From NCBI RefSeq assembly GCF_902498805.1, contig NZ_LR701588.1:62001-126000 (forward strand): a DNA stretch of 64,000 nucleotides, read 5' to 3'. The position numbers and the translations under genes are program-made. Source of the stretch: Imperialibacter sp. EC-SDR9. GTDB lineage: Bacteria; Bacteroidota; Bacteroidia; Cytophagales; Cyclobacteriaceae. Below, piece by piece: positions 16,966 to 27,500 of this stretch (position 1 is the first letter of the stretch; every line of letters begins with the position of its first letter). A model generated the notes under the pieces. It did not search any database. It worked only from the letters and a program-made list of their open reading frames with translations, and was not told the DNA's origin.

Positions 16966-16997
16966 GGTTGTTTTTAAATTTTGAATACTTATATTGT
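16966..16997 (+). promoter_or_regulatory. Possible promoter of the fibre/RHS island
   Basis: In the 394-bp gap 16637-17030 the part next to the fibre gene is AT-rich. TATATTGT at 16990-16997 resembles a TAnnTTTG box, with GGTTGTTT about 20 bp upstream as a -33 candidate. The leader to the ATG at 17031 would be about 29 nt. The remainder of the gap (16707-16965) shows nothing else that I can name. Confidence 0.3.
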
Positions 16998-17030
16998 TTA
17001 CTTCTTTTTTCAACCTATTTGTAACAACCT

Positions 17031-17504
17031 ATGGAAACTTCATTTTTCCGGGCAGCCTGCCTGGGATTTAGCCTAGTTTTTTCTTTTTCGCTTAGGGCTC
17101 AACTTTATACAGATGAGGTGCAGATAATTGGTGGACTGGGAGGCAAGGTTGGAGTTGGCACCACCGCTCCAGAACCAAAACTCACAGTAGACGGTACCGT
17201 ATCCGCCGAAGAAGTAAAAGTAGACCTCAACGTGCCCGGCCCAGACTATGTCTTCGAAGCCGACTACCCCCTCCCCTCTCTCGAAGACACCAAAGCCTAC
17301 ATAGAGCAAAACAAACACCTGCCAGGCATTCCCTCTTCCGACAAAATGCAACAAAACGGGGTAAATCTGCTGGAAATGAACATGAAGCTGCTGGAGAAGG
17401 TGGAAGAGCTAACGCTGCATTTGATTGACCAAAACAAGCAATTAGCTGCGCAAAAGGCCAGAATGGATGGAATGGAAAAAGAACTAAAATCAATCAAAAA
17501 ATGA
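17031..17504 (+). CDS. Short secreted fibre-type protein, paralogue 1
   Basis: This 157-residue protein has a signal peptide ending around LRAQ. A conserved head follows (LYTDEVQIIGG, then VGVGTTAPEPKLTVDG), the 'VGIGT' beta-structure repeat common in Bacteroidota tail-fibre-like proteins. It then has the C-terminal module seen in the next gene too: YVFEADYPLPSLEDTKAYIE, HLPGIPSSDKMQQNGVNLLEM and a coiled coil of about 40 residues ending in GMEKELKSIKK. The variable middle present in the next paralogue is missing, so it is a minimal head-tail version. Its stop overlaps the next start (ATGA). Trimeric surface fibre is a reasonable guess; no phage genes are nearby. Confidence 0.7.
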   Translation: METSFFRAACLGFSLVFSFSLRAQLYTDEVQIIGGLGGKVGVGTTAPEPKLTVDGTVSAEEVKVDLNVPGPDYVFEADYPLPSLEDTKAYIEQNKHLPGIPSSDKMQQNGVNLLEMNMKLLEKVEELTLHLIDQNKQLAAQKARMDGMEKELKSIKK

Positions 17505-18598
17505 AACTAAAAAACACTTATTCACTATTACTCCTAACTATTGTATTTGGAGTTGTTGAACTGAAAGCCCAAATCTACACAGATGAAGTGAATGTAGTGG
17601 AAGGCACAAATGGTAATGTGGGCATTGGAACCACTGCGCCTGAAGAAAAGCTGGACGTCTCCGGAGGGGTTTATATACATAATAGCATCGGGGGCATAAA
17701 GCTGGACGCCGTCGTTAACTCAGTAAATAACGGATATGTAAGATCGTCTTTTTTATCATCTCGAAATGGGGATTTAATATGGGATGAACCAAGCCTAAAA
17801 TGGAAAATTGGAAATAGTGGAAGCAATGACTTCACCGGATTAATACATCGAAGCAATGGGGAACTTGGCTTCATAGCTGGAGCCTCAGGCTCAAGCCCTT
17901 TTGAATGGACAAATGTTGATTTTGAAAACACTTTCCAGAGAATGACGATTCATAGCTCTGGAAATATTTCCATTGGGAAAATGAGCGCATCAGAAAGGTT
18001 GGATGTGGCAGGCAACATCAAGTCGTCGGGCAAACTTATGGCCGACGGCGAAGTCAATAGCGCTTCTTTTGACAGCAACGGGGGGGCTATTATCATCAAA
18101 CCTCAAGGCGGCCCATCGGAAGGAGGCGAGCTTGTTTTAAAGGGTGCCCCAACTAAAAATGACTGGCTATTCGACAACTTCCTAGGTACGGCCAGGTTTC
18201 ACCACGACAACGTGGAATACCTAACAATTACTTCAGACGGAAAGGTTGGGATTGGTGATCCATTACCAACTGACAAGCTCAAAGTGGTAGGTGCCGTCCG
18301 TGCCGACACTTATTACTCCAGCACTACCACCTACGCCGACTTTGTTTTTCAAGACTCTTATAAACTCACGCCCCTCTCTGATGTGGAAACCTTTATCAAA
18401 CGAAACAGGCATCTGCCGGAAATACCCACCGAGGCCGAGGTAATGAAAGATGGCTTAAACTTGACTGAAATGAACGTCAAATTACTGCAAAAGGTGGAGG
18501 AGTTGACGCTTTATCTAATTGAACAGAACAAGCAGATAGCTGAGCAAAAAGCCAGAATGGATGGCATGGAAAAAGAACTAAAATCGATCAAAAAATGA
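17501..18598 (+). CDS. Secreted fibre-type protein, paralogue 2
   Basis: This 365-residue protein has a signal peptide (cleavage near LKAQ) and the same head (IYTDEVNVVEG, VGIGTTAPEEKLDVSG). A unique middle of about 230 residues follows, with two further 'GIG.P/S..KL.V.G' type repeats, then the shared tail: DFVFQDSYKLTPLSDVETFI, HLPEIPTEAEVMKDGLNLTEM and the coiled coil ending GMEKELKSIKK. Head and tail are close to those of the genes on each side, while the middle differs, which suggests cassette-like exchange. Starts and stops overlap as ATGA on both ends, implying translational coupling with its neighbours. Confidence 0.7.
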   Translation: MKLKNTYSLLLLTIVFGVVELKAQIYTDEVNVVEGTNGNVGIGTTAPEEKLDVSGGVYIHNSIGGIKLDAVVNSVNNGYVRSSFLSSRNGDLIWDEPSLKWKIGNSGSNDFTGLIHRSNGELGFIAGASGSSPFEWTNVDFENTFQRMTIHSSGNISIGKMSASERLDVAGNIKSSGKLMADGEVNSASFDSNGGAIIIKPQGGPSEGGELVLKGAPTKNDWLFDNFLGTARFHHDNVEYLTITSDGKVGIGDPLPTDKLKVVGAVRADTYYSSTTTYADFVFQDSYKLTPLSDVETFIKRNRHLPEIPTEAEVMKDGLNLTEMNVKLLQKVEELTLYLIEQNKQIAEQKARMDGMEKELKSIKK

Positions 18599-19485
18599 AA
18601 CTAAAAAACACTTACGCACTACTCTTCACAATCGCATTGGGAGTGGTGGAATTGAAAGCTCAAATCTACACTGACGAAGTTAATGTGGTGGAAGGAGATG
18701 GTAAAGTTGGGATTGGCACCTCTGAATTGACCTCGAAGTTGAATGTATTGGGACAAAACGCTCAGTTCTTTAGCGGAACATCAGCAAACAGCCTATGGAT
18801 AGGTAGGAATACTTATGAGACGTTCCAATTTAGGGTTACCGATAGTCATGGCTACCTCGACCTTATTCAGGATGAAACTGGTGACAACCCCCATATCATG
18901 TTTTTGCGAAACCTGTCTCCAAGCGTCTCCGCTGACAATGATATCCGACTACAAACATCTGGAGCCAATCGACTGGTGATTAAGGGAGGGGGCAACGTTG
19001 GCATTGGCACGTCAAGTCCAGGCGAAAAACTGGATGTAAGTGGCAACATCAAATCTACAGGCGATCTCATCGCCGGAGGGGCAGTTACAGCTACTGGAAA
19101 CATCACTAGCTCAGCCACCGTTGTAGGCGGAGGGATACAATCAAATGGTGCCCTTTACTTTGGAGGGAATAGTAAGATTGTCAGACTGTATCCGACTACG
19201 TCAACCATTGTCACCACCAGTGACATACCTCTTGAATCAAATAGTTATCCATTTTGGGCCGAGATTACTATTATCGGTAACACTACTCACTCAGGGAACA
19301 AGGAATTTCTCTGGCACGGAGCGCTTGCCTGGGATAGCGACTACCAGCAATATTCTCTTACCACGATAAGTGCGGTAAACTTCTCAGCAGCTGTGATCAA
19401 CAGTGGAGGAATTGTAACAATACAGGTTACAAATACGGGTGGTACATCCTGTTGGGTAAATGGTTTTGCTGTAATCATCAGGTAA
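18595..19485 (+). CDS. Secreted fibre-type protein, paralogue 3 (different C-terminus)
   Basis: This 296-residue protein begins with the same signal peptide and head as the gene at 17501; the first 100 bases are nearly the same (ATGAAACTAAAAAACACTTA). 'VGIGTS' repeats occur twice (residues about 37 and 138). The C-terminus lacks the coiled-coil tail of the first two paralogues and instead ends in a beta-type domain finishing with WVNGFAVIIR. That end resembles the next small gene, suggesting a different tip domain. It is coupled to the upstream gene by ATGA. Function is unknown; surface fibre or adhesin-like display is inferred. Confidence 0.65.
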   Translation: MKLKNTYALLFTIALGVVELKAQIYTDEVNVVEGDGKVGIGTSELTSKLNVLGQNAQFFSGTSANSLWIGRNTYETFQFRVTDSHGYLDLIQDETGDNPHIMFLRNLSPSVSADNDIRLQTSGANRLVIKGGGNVGIGTSSPGEKLDVSGNIKSTGDLIAGGAVTATGNITSSATVVGGGIQSNGALYFGGNSKIVRLYPTTSTIVTTSDIPLESNSYPFWAEITIIGNTTHSGNKEFLWHGALAWDSDYQQYSLTTISAVNFSAAVINSGGIVTIQVTNTGGTSCWVNGFAVIIR

Positions 19486-19492
19486 TTTTGCT

Positions 19493-19720
19493 ATGAGTAA
19501 AAGTCAACAAGAACTGTCAGAAATTTTTAGTCGACCTTCAGTCGCCCTATGCGGTCTTTTGACTATCCTCAAATCTCTTGAGCTCCAGCCAAAAGACTCC
19601 CAACTGGATAGAGCTATCGGAGGCTTGAACGAAGGCGGTCAAATCATTTTAAGAATCACCAACACACTGGGCTCAACCCACTACCCAAGGGTAAAGGGAT
19701 CCGCCATTATTGTTAAATAA
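19493..19720 (+). CDS. Small protein resembling the tip of fibre paralogue 3, possible gene fragment
   Basis: The frame encodes 75 residues. The C-terminal part (GGQIILRITNTLGS..VKGSAIIVK) aligns with the end of paralogue 3 (GGIVTIQVTNTGGT..VNGFAVIIR), so it is probably a leftover of a fourth tip domain. There is no signal peptide. The N-terminal part (SQQELSEIFSRPSVALCGLL) has no visible match. It starts 7 bp after the preceding stop and ends 14 bp before the SpvB-like gene, so it is transcribed with the island. It may be a real short protein or a pseudogene remnant. Confidence 0.4.
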   Translation: MSKSQQELSEIFSRPSVALCGLLTILKSLELQPKDSQLDRAIGGLNEGGQIILRITNTLGSTHYPRVKGSAIIVK

Positions 19721-19734
19721 ATCAGCTAGTCTAT

Positions 19735-22700
19735 ATGAAAAATGTAATAGCTATGAATAGATTGATAAAAACAGTTACGCTACTCTTTCTGCTGCTCTTT
19801 ACAGCTGGAGCAGCTCAACTTACCAAAGCACAATCAATGGGGCCCCTGAGCGGTGCCGAGCCTAAGTCGTTCAGCCTCTCGCCCGACAACGCTGGTTTTC
19901 TGGAAAACAGCGTGAATCTTTTTAATGGACAAGTGCAGTTTCCTTTTCCATTGATGAGTTTATCGGGGAGAGGTGGTTCTTTGTCCTACAGCGCTTCCAT
20001 ATTTTACAATTCAGCTAATGCAAAAGAGTTAGCCAATGTCAGAAATCTGGAATCTCCTACTGGGCCTTTCGGTTTGGGGTGGTCTATAGACAGGCCCAGA
20101 ATTATTGCAGACCATAAAGGAACCGGCTCCCGGGATGATGATGATTTTTATCTTCAGGAAGGTGGGACTTCCTACGAGCTGATCCCAAATGGATCCGAGG
20201 GCACAAATAATTCAATTTGGGTTTACAAGACAAAACAATACCAACCCTGGAAGATCACCTATGACGTTGTGAGTGAAGTATGGCAGATTACCAGGGAGAA
20301 TGGCATGAAATACAGGTATGGGAATGTGGGATTCGGACAGAATGCCGTTCAGACTATGGTTCGCTGGGGTAATTGGATTGGCCACAGTGCAATTCAGGGA
20401 GGGCAAGAAGAAATGATATATATCTGGGACCTTGCCGAGATTGAAGATGCCTGGGGTGATAAGTTGCTTTTTAGTTATGAGCTCGAGGAAGAGCATGTAA
20501 GTGATGGAACAACGCCACTTACCATCACCAAGCATACAAAGGCTTCTTATTTAAAACAAATATCAAATTTGGCCGGGAGAAAAATCGTTTTTACGCTTGA
20601 AAACAAGGACCCGCAGGAGTACACCGACCCACATACAGAAACCGTTGAGCCTGACCCATATCAGGAGAAGTTTGAAACCAAGTACGTATCAAAAGTAGGG
20701 CTATATAACGAACAAGATGTTTTGCTGAAGGAAATTGAGTTTGGCTATGGTTCACTTCAGTCATATTCTTCCGGCTATCCTTACAAGAGAACCTTAACTG
20801 CTATTACTCAAAAAGACGGACAAGGTGTTATTCTGTCTGGTGCCGATTACAATTTCGTATATGAACGAGCAGACGACCCTCTCGGCCCAGGGGCACTGTC
20901 TAAAATCGTACTACCTACAAATGGGGGTTCTGAGTTCTTTTTTTATGAGGTTGAAATAACTAATTCCAGCTTAAGTTACACACTCCCTGAAGAGAACAGT
21001 TACAAAGAACCTAAGATTTTCATTGGTGGTGACTATACCGTAGTCACCAGAAGAAACGTACCAGGAGGAGTTCACAGTGATGCCGGGCAGTCGGTTATTG
21101 TAGACGTACTAACCTGGGATGCGGGTAAGTGGAACACTCAGAGAGTGAATGAGCTTGTAAGTGTCAATCTTACAACCGCAACAGATGGAGTTAAGGATCA
21201 AAATTTCCAAATAGTGATCGGTAAGGATTTTTTTGCCACACTCAACAAACCTAGCAATTCCAGCAACCCCAGCGTCTACAATCTCCATTTATACAAGAGA
21301 GATCCCAATGGGTTTGCCAACTGGATTCCCACAAGCTACACTTTCACGGACAACATCAGCACTGGGTTAGGGGCTAGTCCACGTTTACTAGCCGGTGAAG
21401 ATTTTGTACTAATTGGCGGCCTTGAAGGCAGACATATCAAGTACGAATGGATAGGAAGTGTCTGGGATGAACTTGCCGCAACCAAGCCTCCAGGAACATA
21501 CTACTATGGAGCCATCAATAATTACTTCATAACTCACAATGTTTCTGGTGATGACGATATGCGATTGTATTATAAAAATGGGAGAGGAACTTGGAAGTAC
21601 GGTACATTTTCCGAGACCGGAGTTAATGTGGATCCTACAGAAGGCCCATGTTACTGGCATTTATCTAATGGGTTTGCCTTGTTAATGGCGGCCGGCAAAA
21701 CCGAATATATATACCGATGGAACCACGATTATGCAGATACACCAGACCCTCAAACTATTGATATTACAACTTACTCAACAGTGTACAGCGGGATTGATAG
21801 CAATCCTGTTGTTTGGACTAATAATTCAATGGTAGCAATATTGAAAAATACAGAAGGCGGAATTTTCAGGTTTGATGGAGAAAAATTTATTCCTACCACA
21901 GTCACATATCATCACAATTCATCACTGGATGAGAGATACAAATACTCATTTTCTGATGACATGGTATTACATCTCTCCACTTCGACGAAAGTGGGTAGAA
22001 AATTCTACGATCCTGTTACAGGCTATTGGATAACGGATGGCCCTTATACTACCTCACAGAATTTATATGAGCCGAGAAATATAATTGCTGGAAATGGGTT
22101 TATGGCTATAAAGGACAGAATCTACTTCAGAAATACCGATGGCTCCTATACTGTTGACCCGATCGTTATACCAAACGTCTCATCTGGTTTGGCACTTAGG
22201 CAAGGTCAGGGTGGTTTTGACTTTATCGTGGCCGGCTCCAACCCCAGCAACTTTCAAGACTACCAATTTAAAAATGGAAAAGTCCTGGGAGGGCTCACCG
22301 GATTTTCAGGATTTATGATTGACGCTAAGGGGGGGCAGAATCAAAGACCAAGCCCACAGGTTGGTTTCAATACGATTGTATCGTACCCCAATTCCTCGAA
22401 TCATTATGATCAAGGCTCCATCACAATCTTTCGCAAACAAGACGAACAATTCGCAGGAACCATAAAGAAGTGGGTGGTATCGCAAAAAGGCGAAGACAAA
22501 AGCCTTGGGCAAGGCAGCACAGATTATGGGAGTAGTTTTGTATATACTCTTAACACAGCCAGTTTGGACCCTTCTGGCAGTATCCCTCAATTTAATGAAA
22601 TAAAGACCTCTACTAAGGCGCGACCGCAAGGTGGGTATAACTTAATTGATTATGTTGGCCATACCATCAACTACTTTTTCAATGGCTTACCGCCCTCGGC

Positions 22701-23805
22701 GTTGGGAAATAATTTTCCTAGTCTTGGAGGAAATACAACTGCTAATTATCGAAAACTAAATGGCCTACCCTATAGAACTGAAGTTCACAGCACCGTTTAC
22801 GTTTCTGGGGTTGGTAATACTTTCCCACTCGTTTCCGAGTCAGTACAAGATTATGTGATCGACGATGTATCTCCCTACGAATACAGAGTACGACCTCATG
22901 CCTCCTCGTCGACCACGAATGGCATTACCACCGGAACTACGTATACCTACAACGCTGCAGGGCAACTCGCCACAGAAACTACCACAGACATGTACGAAAC
23001 AATCGTGGCCGCCAATACTTATTGGTGGGAAGTGTACGACCCTGCCAGAACTACAGGCCGTCTTACCCCAGTCGTTTCACAAACACGCACGATCAATGGT
23101 GAAGTTGTCGAAGCGTCAGCCACGAGGTGGAAGTATTGGAGCTTCGATGAAATAGCTGAGGATAGTACAAAGGTTGCTCCCTACAAGTCTTATACCTGGA
23201 AGAAAAATGGCTCATCAGCTTTCTCAGCCTGGGTCTCTGAGCCGAGTTCCAGCACTTGGCAGAAAGAAAATGAAATCCTAAGTTATGATCTGACTCGTGG
23301 TCTTCCGATTGATACCAAGGAAAGAAACGGCATGATCACCCACAGCATTTACGATCCTGACAGACCCTTGGTACTAGCAAGCTCTTCAGGCTATTTTTCA
23401 GAAGCTTCTGTTCAATATGAAGGTTTTGAAACTATCGGCAATAACACAACGGCGTTGGCCGGCAAAAAAAGCAACGATGGCACCTACACAATCAATGGAG
23501 TGACAGGAAGCCCAAAACTCACTTACTGGCAGAAAGTCGGGGCTGGCAATTGGGAATTCATAGAGACTACTGCCACCAACGGTACCATTGGCGGCACAGG
23601 AACTCTACTGGATGAAGTGCGAATTTTTCCTTCAGGGGGCTATATGACCACATATTCCTATGATGATTTTGGTAATATATTATCCTCAAACGACCTGAAT
23701 AATATCCTCTCTCATTACGAATATGACAGTTTTGGGAGACTTAAACTGATAAGGGATCAAAAAAAGAACATTCTTAAGAGTTATATCTACAACTTCCAGA
23801 ACTAA
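19735..23805 (+). CDS. SpvB/TcB-like secreted protein with terminal YD repeats
   Basis: The protein has 1356 residues. A signal peptide is clearest from Met7 (19753; MNRLIKTVTLLFLLLF, cleavage near TKAQS); the upstream ATG at 19735 is also possible. The N-terminus has the SpvB-like start (KSFSLSPDNAGFLENSVNLFNGQVQFPFPL, shown here in fragments: GPFGLGWSIDRPRI, FYNSANAKELANV). The centre contains beta-propeller-like repeats. The end carries YD repeats (TTYSYDDFGNILSSNDL, YEYDSFGRLKLIRD). The arrangement recalls the B component of Tc toxins, which forms half of a hollow YD-repeat shell, with the RHS protein two genes downstream as a possible partner. No toxin domain is present in this protein itself. 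Confidence 0.72.
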   Translation: MKNVIAMNRLIKTVTLLFLLLFTAGAAQLTKAQSMGPLSGAEPKSFSLSPDNAGFLENSVNLFNGQVQFPFPLMSLSGRGGSLSYSASIFYNSANAKELANVRNLESPTGPFGLGWSIDRPRIIADHKGTGSRDDDDFYLQEGGTSYELIPNGSEGTNNSIWVYKTKQYQPWKITYDVVSEVWQITRENGMKYRYGNVGFGQNAVQTMVRWGNWIGHSAIQGGQEEMIYIWDLAEIEDAWGDKLLFSYELEEEHVSDGTTPLTITKHTKASYLKQISNLAGRKIVFTLENKDPQEYTDPHTETVEPDPYQEKFETKYVSKVGLYNEQDVLLKEIEFGYGSLQSYSSGYPYKRTLTAITQKDGQGVILSGADYNFVYERADDPLGPGALSKIVLPTNGGSEFFFYEVEITNSSLSYTLPEENSYKEPKIFIGGDYTVVTRRNVPGGVHSDAGQSVIVDVLTWDAGKWNTQRVNELVSVNLTTATDGVKDQNFQIVIGKDFFATLNKPSNSSNPSVYNLHLYKRDPNGFANWIPTSYTFTDNISTGLGASPRLLAGEDFVLIGGLEGRHIKYEWIGSVWDELAATKPPGTYYYGAINNYFITHNVSGDDDMRLYYKNGRGTWKYGTFSETGVNVDPTEGPCYWHLSNGFALLMAAGKTEYIYRWNHDYADTPDPQTIDITTYSTVYSGIDSNPVVWTNNSMVAILKNTEGGIFRFDGEKFIPTTVTYHHNSSLDERYKYSFSDDMVLHLSTSTKVGRKFYDPVTGYWITDGPYTTSQNLYEPRNIIAGNGFMAIKDRIYFRNTDGSYTVDPIVIPNVSSGLALRQGQGGFDFIVAGSNPSNFQDYQFKNGKVLGGLTGFSGFMIDAKGGQNQRPSPQVGFNTIVSYPNSSNHYDQGSITIFRKQDEQFAGTIKKWVVSQKGEDKSLGQGSTDYGSSFVYTLNTASLDPSGSIPQFNEIKTSTKARPQGGYNLIDYVGHTINYFFNGLPPSALGNNFPSLGGNTTANYRKLNGLPYRTEVHSTVYVSGVGNTFPLVSESVQDYVIDDVSPYEYRVRPHASSSTTNGITTGTTYTYNAAGQLATETTTDMYETIVAANTYWWEVYDPARTTGRLTPVVSQTRTINGEVVEASATRWKYWSFDEIAEDSTKVAPYKSYTWKKNGSSAFSAWVSEPSSSTWQKENEILSYDLTRGLPIDTKERNGMITHSIYDPDRPLVLASSSGYFSEASVQYEGFETIGNNTTALAGKKSNDGTYTINGVTGSPKLTYWQKVGAGNWEFIETTATNGTIGGTGTLLDEVRIFPSGGYMTTYSYDDFGNILSSNDLNNILSHYEYDSFGRLKLIRDQKKNILKSYIYNFQN

Positions 23806-23810
23806 GCCTC

Positions 23811-24521
23811 ATGAAAAATAACTTAATTCTACTGTTTGCTTTGCTTGGTCCACTTTGTGCCCTGGGGCAAACCGATTCTCTTAGCTTACCTTCCCAAATA
23901 ATGGGCGCTTCTGATACCCTGGCCTCAGAACAATCGAGCACCTCTGTCGTTAATCAGACCACCGACAGTTCCTACGCTGCAACTGAGGTCGATACATTAT
24001 CAACTGAAAGCTCTACAACATCTCAAGACTCGTTCTCTCTTGCCAACTCTGTTCTGGCAACAAATCAAGCGGACACTTTAACTTCGCTTGATTCTCTCTC
24101 TGGGTCGCCAAAAAATGTAGAATTAAACGATACAGCACAAAAAGCAGAGGCTATCGATCAGGTTTCCTTCAACACGAAAAAAATACATTGGAATAGCTCG
24201 CAAAACCGTTCTCTTCAATCTAATAGCACCCCCTCTACCCAAGGGTACAGTCTTGTGACGGACCGGGGAAAATCGATCACTTTAATTGGACCTACCAGGC
24301 AGTGGACTTTCGATATTGTATCAAAAGAGAGTGGTTCATTCGTCGATTCATCGATTGGTTGGGATGTGATCTTCAACATTAAATATAACGAAACCTATGG
24401 GAAATTTGAGGTCAAAAACAACGATGGGGTTTTAAGCTATATTCTGGATTTTAGAGAAACCAACCCAAACGGACTTTTTAGAGAATTCATCATCACTGAA
24501 ACAAATATCGAACAGCAATGA
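23811..24521 (+). CDS. Ser/Thr-rich secreted protein of unknown function in the RHS island
   Basis: This 236-residue protein has a Sec signal (LLFALLGPLCALGQ, residues 4-20), a low-complexity Ser/Thr/Asp-rich segment to about residue 120, then a compact domain (GYSLVTDRGKSITLIG, RQWTFDIVSKESGSF, GWDVIFNIKYNETYGKFEVK). I recognise no family. The start is 5 bp after the SpvB-like gene and its stop overlaps the RHS start (ATGA), so it is made in step with the RHS protein. A role as linker, chaperone or surface partner of the RHS product is possible but unsupported by motif. Confidence 0.6.
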   Translation: MKNNLILLFALLGPLCALGQTDSLSLPSQIMGASDTLASEQSSTSVVNQTTDSSYAATEVDTLSTESSTTSQDSFSLANSVLATNQADTLTSLDSLSGSPKNVELNDTAQKAEAIDQVSFNTKKIHWNSSQNRSLQSNSTPSTQGYSLVTDRGKSITLIGPTRQWTFDIVSKESGSFVDSSIGWDVIFNIKYNETYGKFEVKNNDGVLSYILDFRETNPNGLFREFIITETNIEQQ

Positions 24522-27500
24522 GAAAGACACTTCGATCACTTCGCATAACTATTTGTATTGCGCTATCGTTTTTAAGTATTGGGCAAACTTTTGCTCAAGA
24601 TGTGACAGGGGAATTAGAGGTCTCAGTTGGTGATTTGGAACCATATTCTTATTTCGATGACGAGATCATCGTAGATCCAAATTGGATCTTAAGTGGCGGT
24701 GGTTATGTCAGCAGCGAAAGCCAAAGTTCGCTGACTTATACGGCCAATGTGAAATGGAACACTGAGGGAGATTGGCTACTGAGTCTATATGACGATAATA
24801 TTTTTATCCATTCTTGGGCTGTTAAAGTGATACCGGCGGTACCGCCAGCCCCACCCGCATCGACAATTGATGGAGAAAGATGTGGCGAAGGATCTGTTCA
24901 ACTTTCGGCCACTCTGGGAAATGGGGCTACCGACATTCGGTGGTACGATGCTTCGAACGCCTATCTTGGAACGGGTTTGACGTACAATACTCCTTCGATC
25001 ACAACTACTACTACTTTCTATGCAGCATCATACAACGCAAACTCAGAACTCAGTTCTACCAAAGTACAAGTCATCGCAACAATCAATCCTCCTTCGGTTG
25101 ATCCTCCAGTCGTTACCGGAAATGCAAGATTTGGCCCTGGAACACTGTCATTGACTGCCGCAGGCGACCCCGGTACTTTTTCATGGTACCGTTCTTCTGG
25201 AACATTTCTAACCAATGGAGCAAGCTATTCTGACTATGAATACTCTAGTTCAACTCCCTATTATGTTATTCTTACACCCTCAGCAGGGTGCCCGAGTTTG
25301 CCCACTTGGGTGGATGTAATCATAGAGCCGATGCCCCAGTTAACAGCAAGTAGGAGTCATGTCGCCCTTGGCCCGGTTACCCTTACAACTGGCTCTGTTT
25401 ACAGTTCTTATGAGTGGAAAAAGGATGGAATTACGATCAGCGGAACAACCAATACATTGGAGGTATCAGAGTCTGGTTCTTACATCGTTACAGTGACCAA
25501 AGCCAATACTGAAGGCAGTGGCAACTCGAGCCCGAAAGTTATCACAGATGGCCCATTTGAAAATCAGTTTGCCGGAGTCAATGGTAATTATATCGTAACC
25601 AATACCGTTTTAACAAGTGGTATCACTTCAGAAGCTCAGGTGGCCAATCTTCCCTACACTTCGAATGCGCAAACGGTAAAATACCTTGATGAACTTGGCA
25701 TGCCAAAACAGTCTATTGCGACGATGGCATCACCCAACTTTAAAGATATTGTAGTCCAATATGAATATGACGTATATGGGCGACAACACCGAAACTACCT
25801 CCCATTTGCCCATGAAACTGAAAGCAATGGATTGTTGAAAACTGACCCCCTTCCAACCACAGACCGCCCATTTTCTGAGGCCGTATTTGAGGACTCTCCG
25901 CTGGGTCGTGTGAAGCAGAGTTTTGGCCCTGGGAACGACTGGTATAATGCTAGCAAGTCTATCCAACAAGAATACTCCTCCAACGATGATGGAATCGAAA
26001 GCATTATTGCATGGGAGTTAGATGGTTCGGGCATGCCTGTGAGGGCTTCGGGGCCCGTTGGCTACGTCAGCAACGGGTTCTATACCAACAACCAACTTGC
26101 CATAAGTATCTCAAAAGATGAACATGGCCGGGAAGTGAGGGCTTACACCAACAAAAAAGGGCAGTTGGTGTTAAAAAAGATACAATATGCAGAGTCTGCG
26201 AGCCTTTCCAATCCCAGCCACTGGCTTCAAAACTATTACATCTATGACAAATACGGCAATCTCCGTTACGAGTTAACCCCCACCCTTTCAGAAATACTAG
26301 CCAACTCTGGGCTAGACGCTAGTCAAGCGGAGCTTGACAAACTGGCCTTCAAGTATACCTACGATATCAGGGATAGGATGATTACTTCAAAGGCTCCAGC
26401 AACGGGCCCAGTGGTCATGGTGTACGACGACTGGGATAGGGTGGTTATGACACAGGATGCCAATCAAAAGGCCGCCTTCCAATGGAGCTATACCAAGTAC
26501 GACTACCTGAGCCGTCCAGTGATTTCAGGTATTTACACCCATTCATCGGATATTGATCAGGCTACCATGACTGGCAATATCGTTACAGCCAATGAGGCCT
26601 ATGACGGAACACCGGGCACTCATGGCTACACCAATACTGTGTTTCCCACAACAGGCGTCGAAGCGCTGGCTGTCACCTACTACGACAAATACGAGTTTCC
26701 TGCGGGAACGGGTATCCCAACGTATGAAAGTTTGGATCTCCCGGGCCAGCAGCCCGCCACAGCATTCGATCGGGTGGTAGGTCAGGTCGTGGGTTCTAAG
26801 GTAAAAGTACTTGGCACCGCCAATACGTATTTATGGGGTGTAACCTACTTTGATGACGAGCTCCGTCCGGTACAGACTGTGGCGCAAAATCACCTGGGAG
26901 GATACGACAGAATAACCACCGCTACCAACTTTGTCGGAGACGTGACTGAATCGAAGATAACGCACACGACCTCATCAGGCACCACAACAGTATCCAAACG
27001 ATACAATTATGACCACGCTGGCCGCCTAAAGCAGCTCTACCACAAGGTGGGCACCGGCCCCGAAATATTACTGGCAGAATATATCTACAACGAAAAGGGA
27101 GAAATGGCAGAACGTAACCTGCATATACCCCGCCCAGTAGAAGGAGGAGGGTCATTTACCCATGACGGCGGCCGATATGCACATAGCATCACCTTGACCG
27201 AATACAGCGGTGAAAAAAAAATCGTCGCCTCTCAATCAATCACTCTCCTGCCTGGTGTTCATATTAAAGCCACCGGCAACAACAACGTCCATTTGTACCT
27301 TAATGACAACGAAGTGCAGACTGCAGCGCAACAGGCATCCAATGGCCTGCAATCTGTTGACTACGCCTACAATGTGAGAGGTTGGCTGCAAGGCATTAAC
27401 GATAGCAGTTTACCGACCGATCCGGAAGAGGCTGACGATTTGTTTGGTTTATCAATTAACTACAACACGGAAGCGAGTTCAATGGCAAATCCCACACTTT

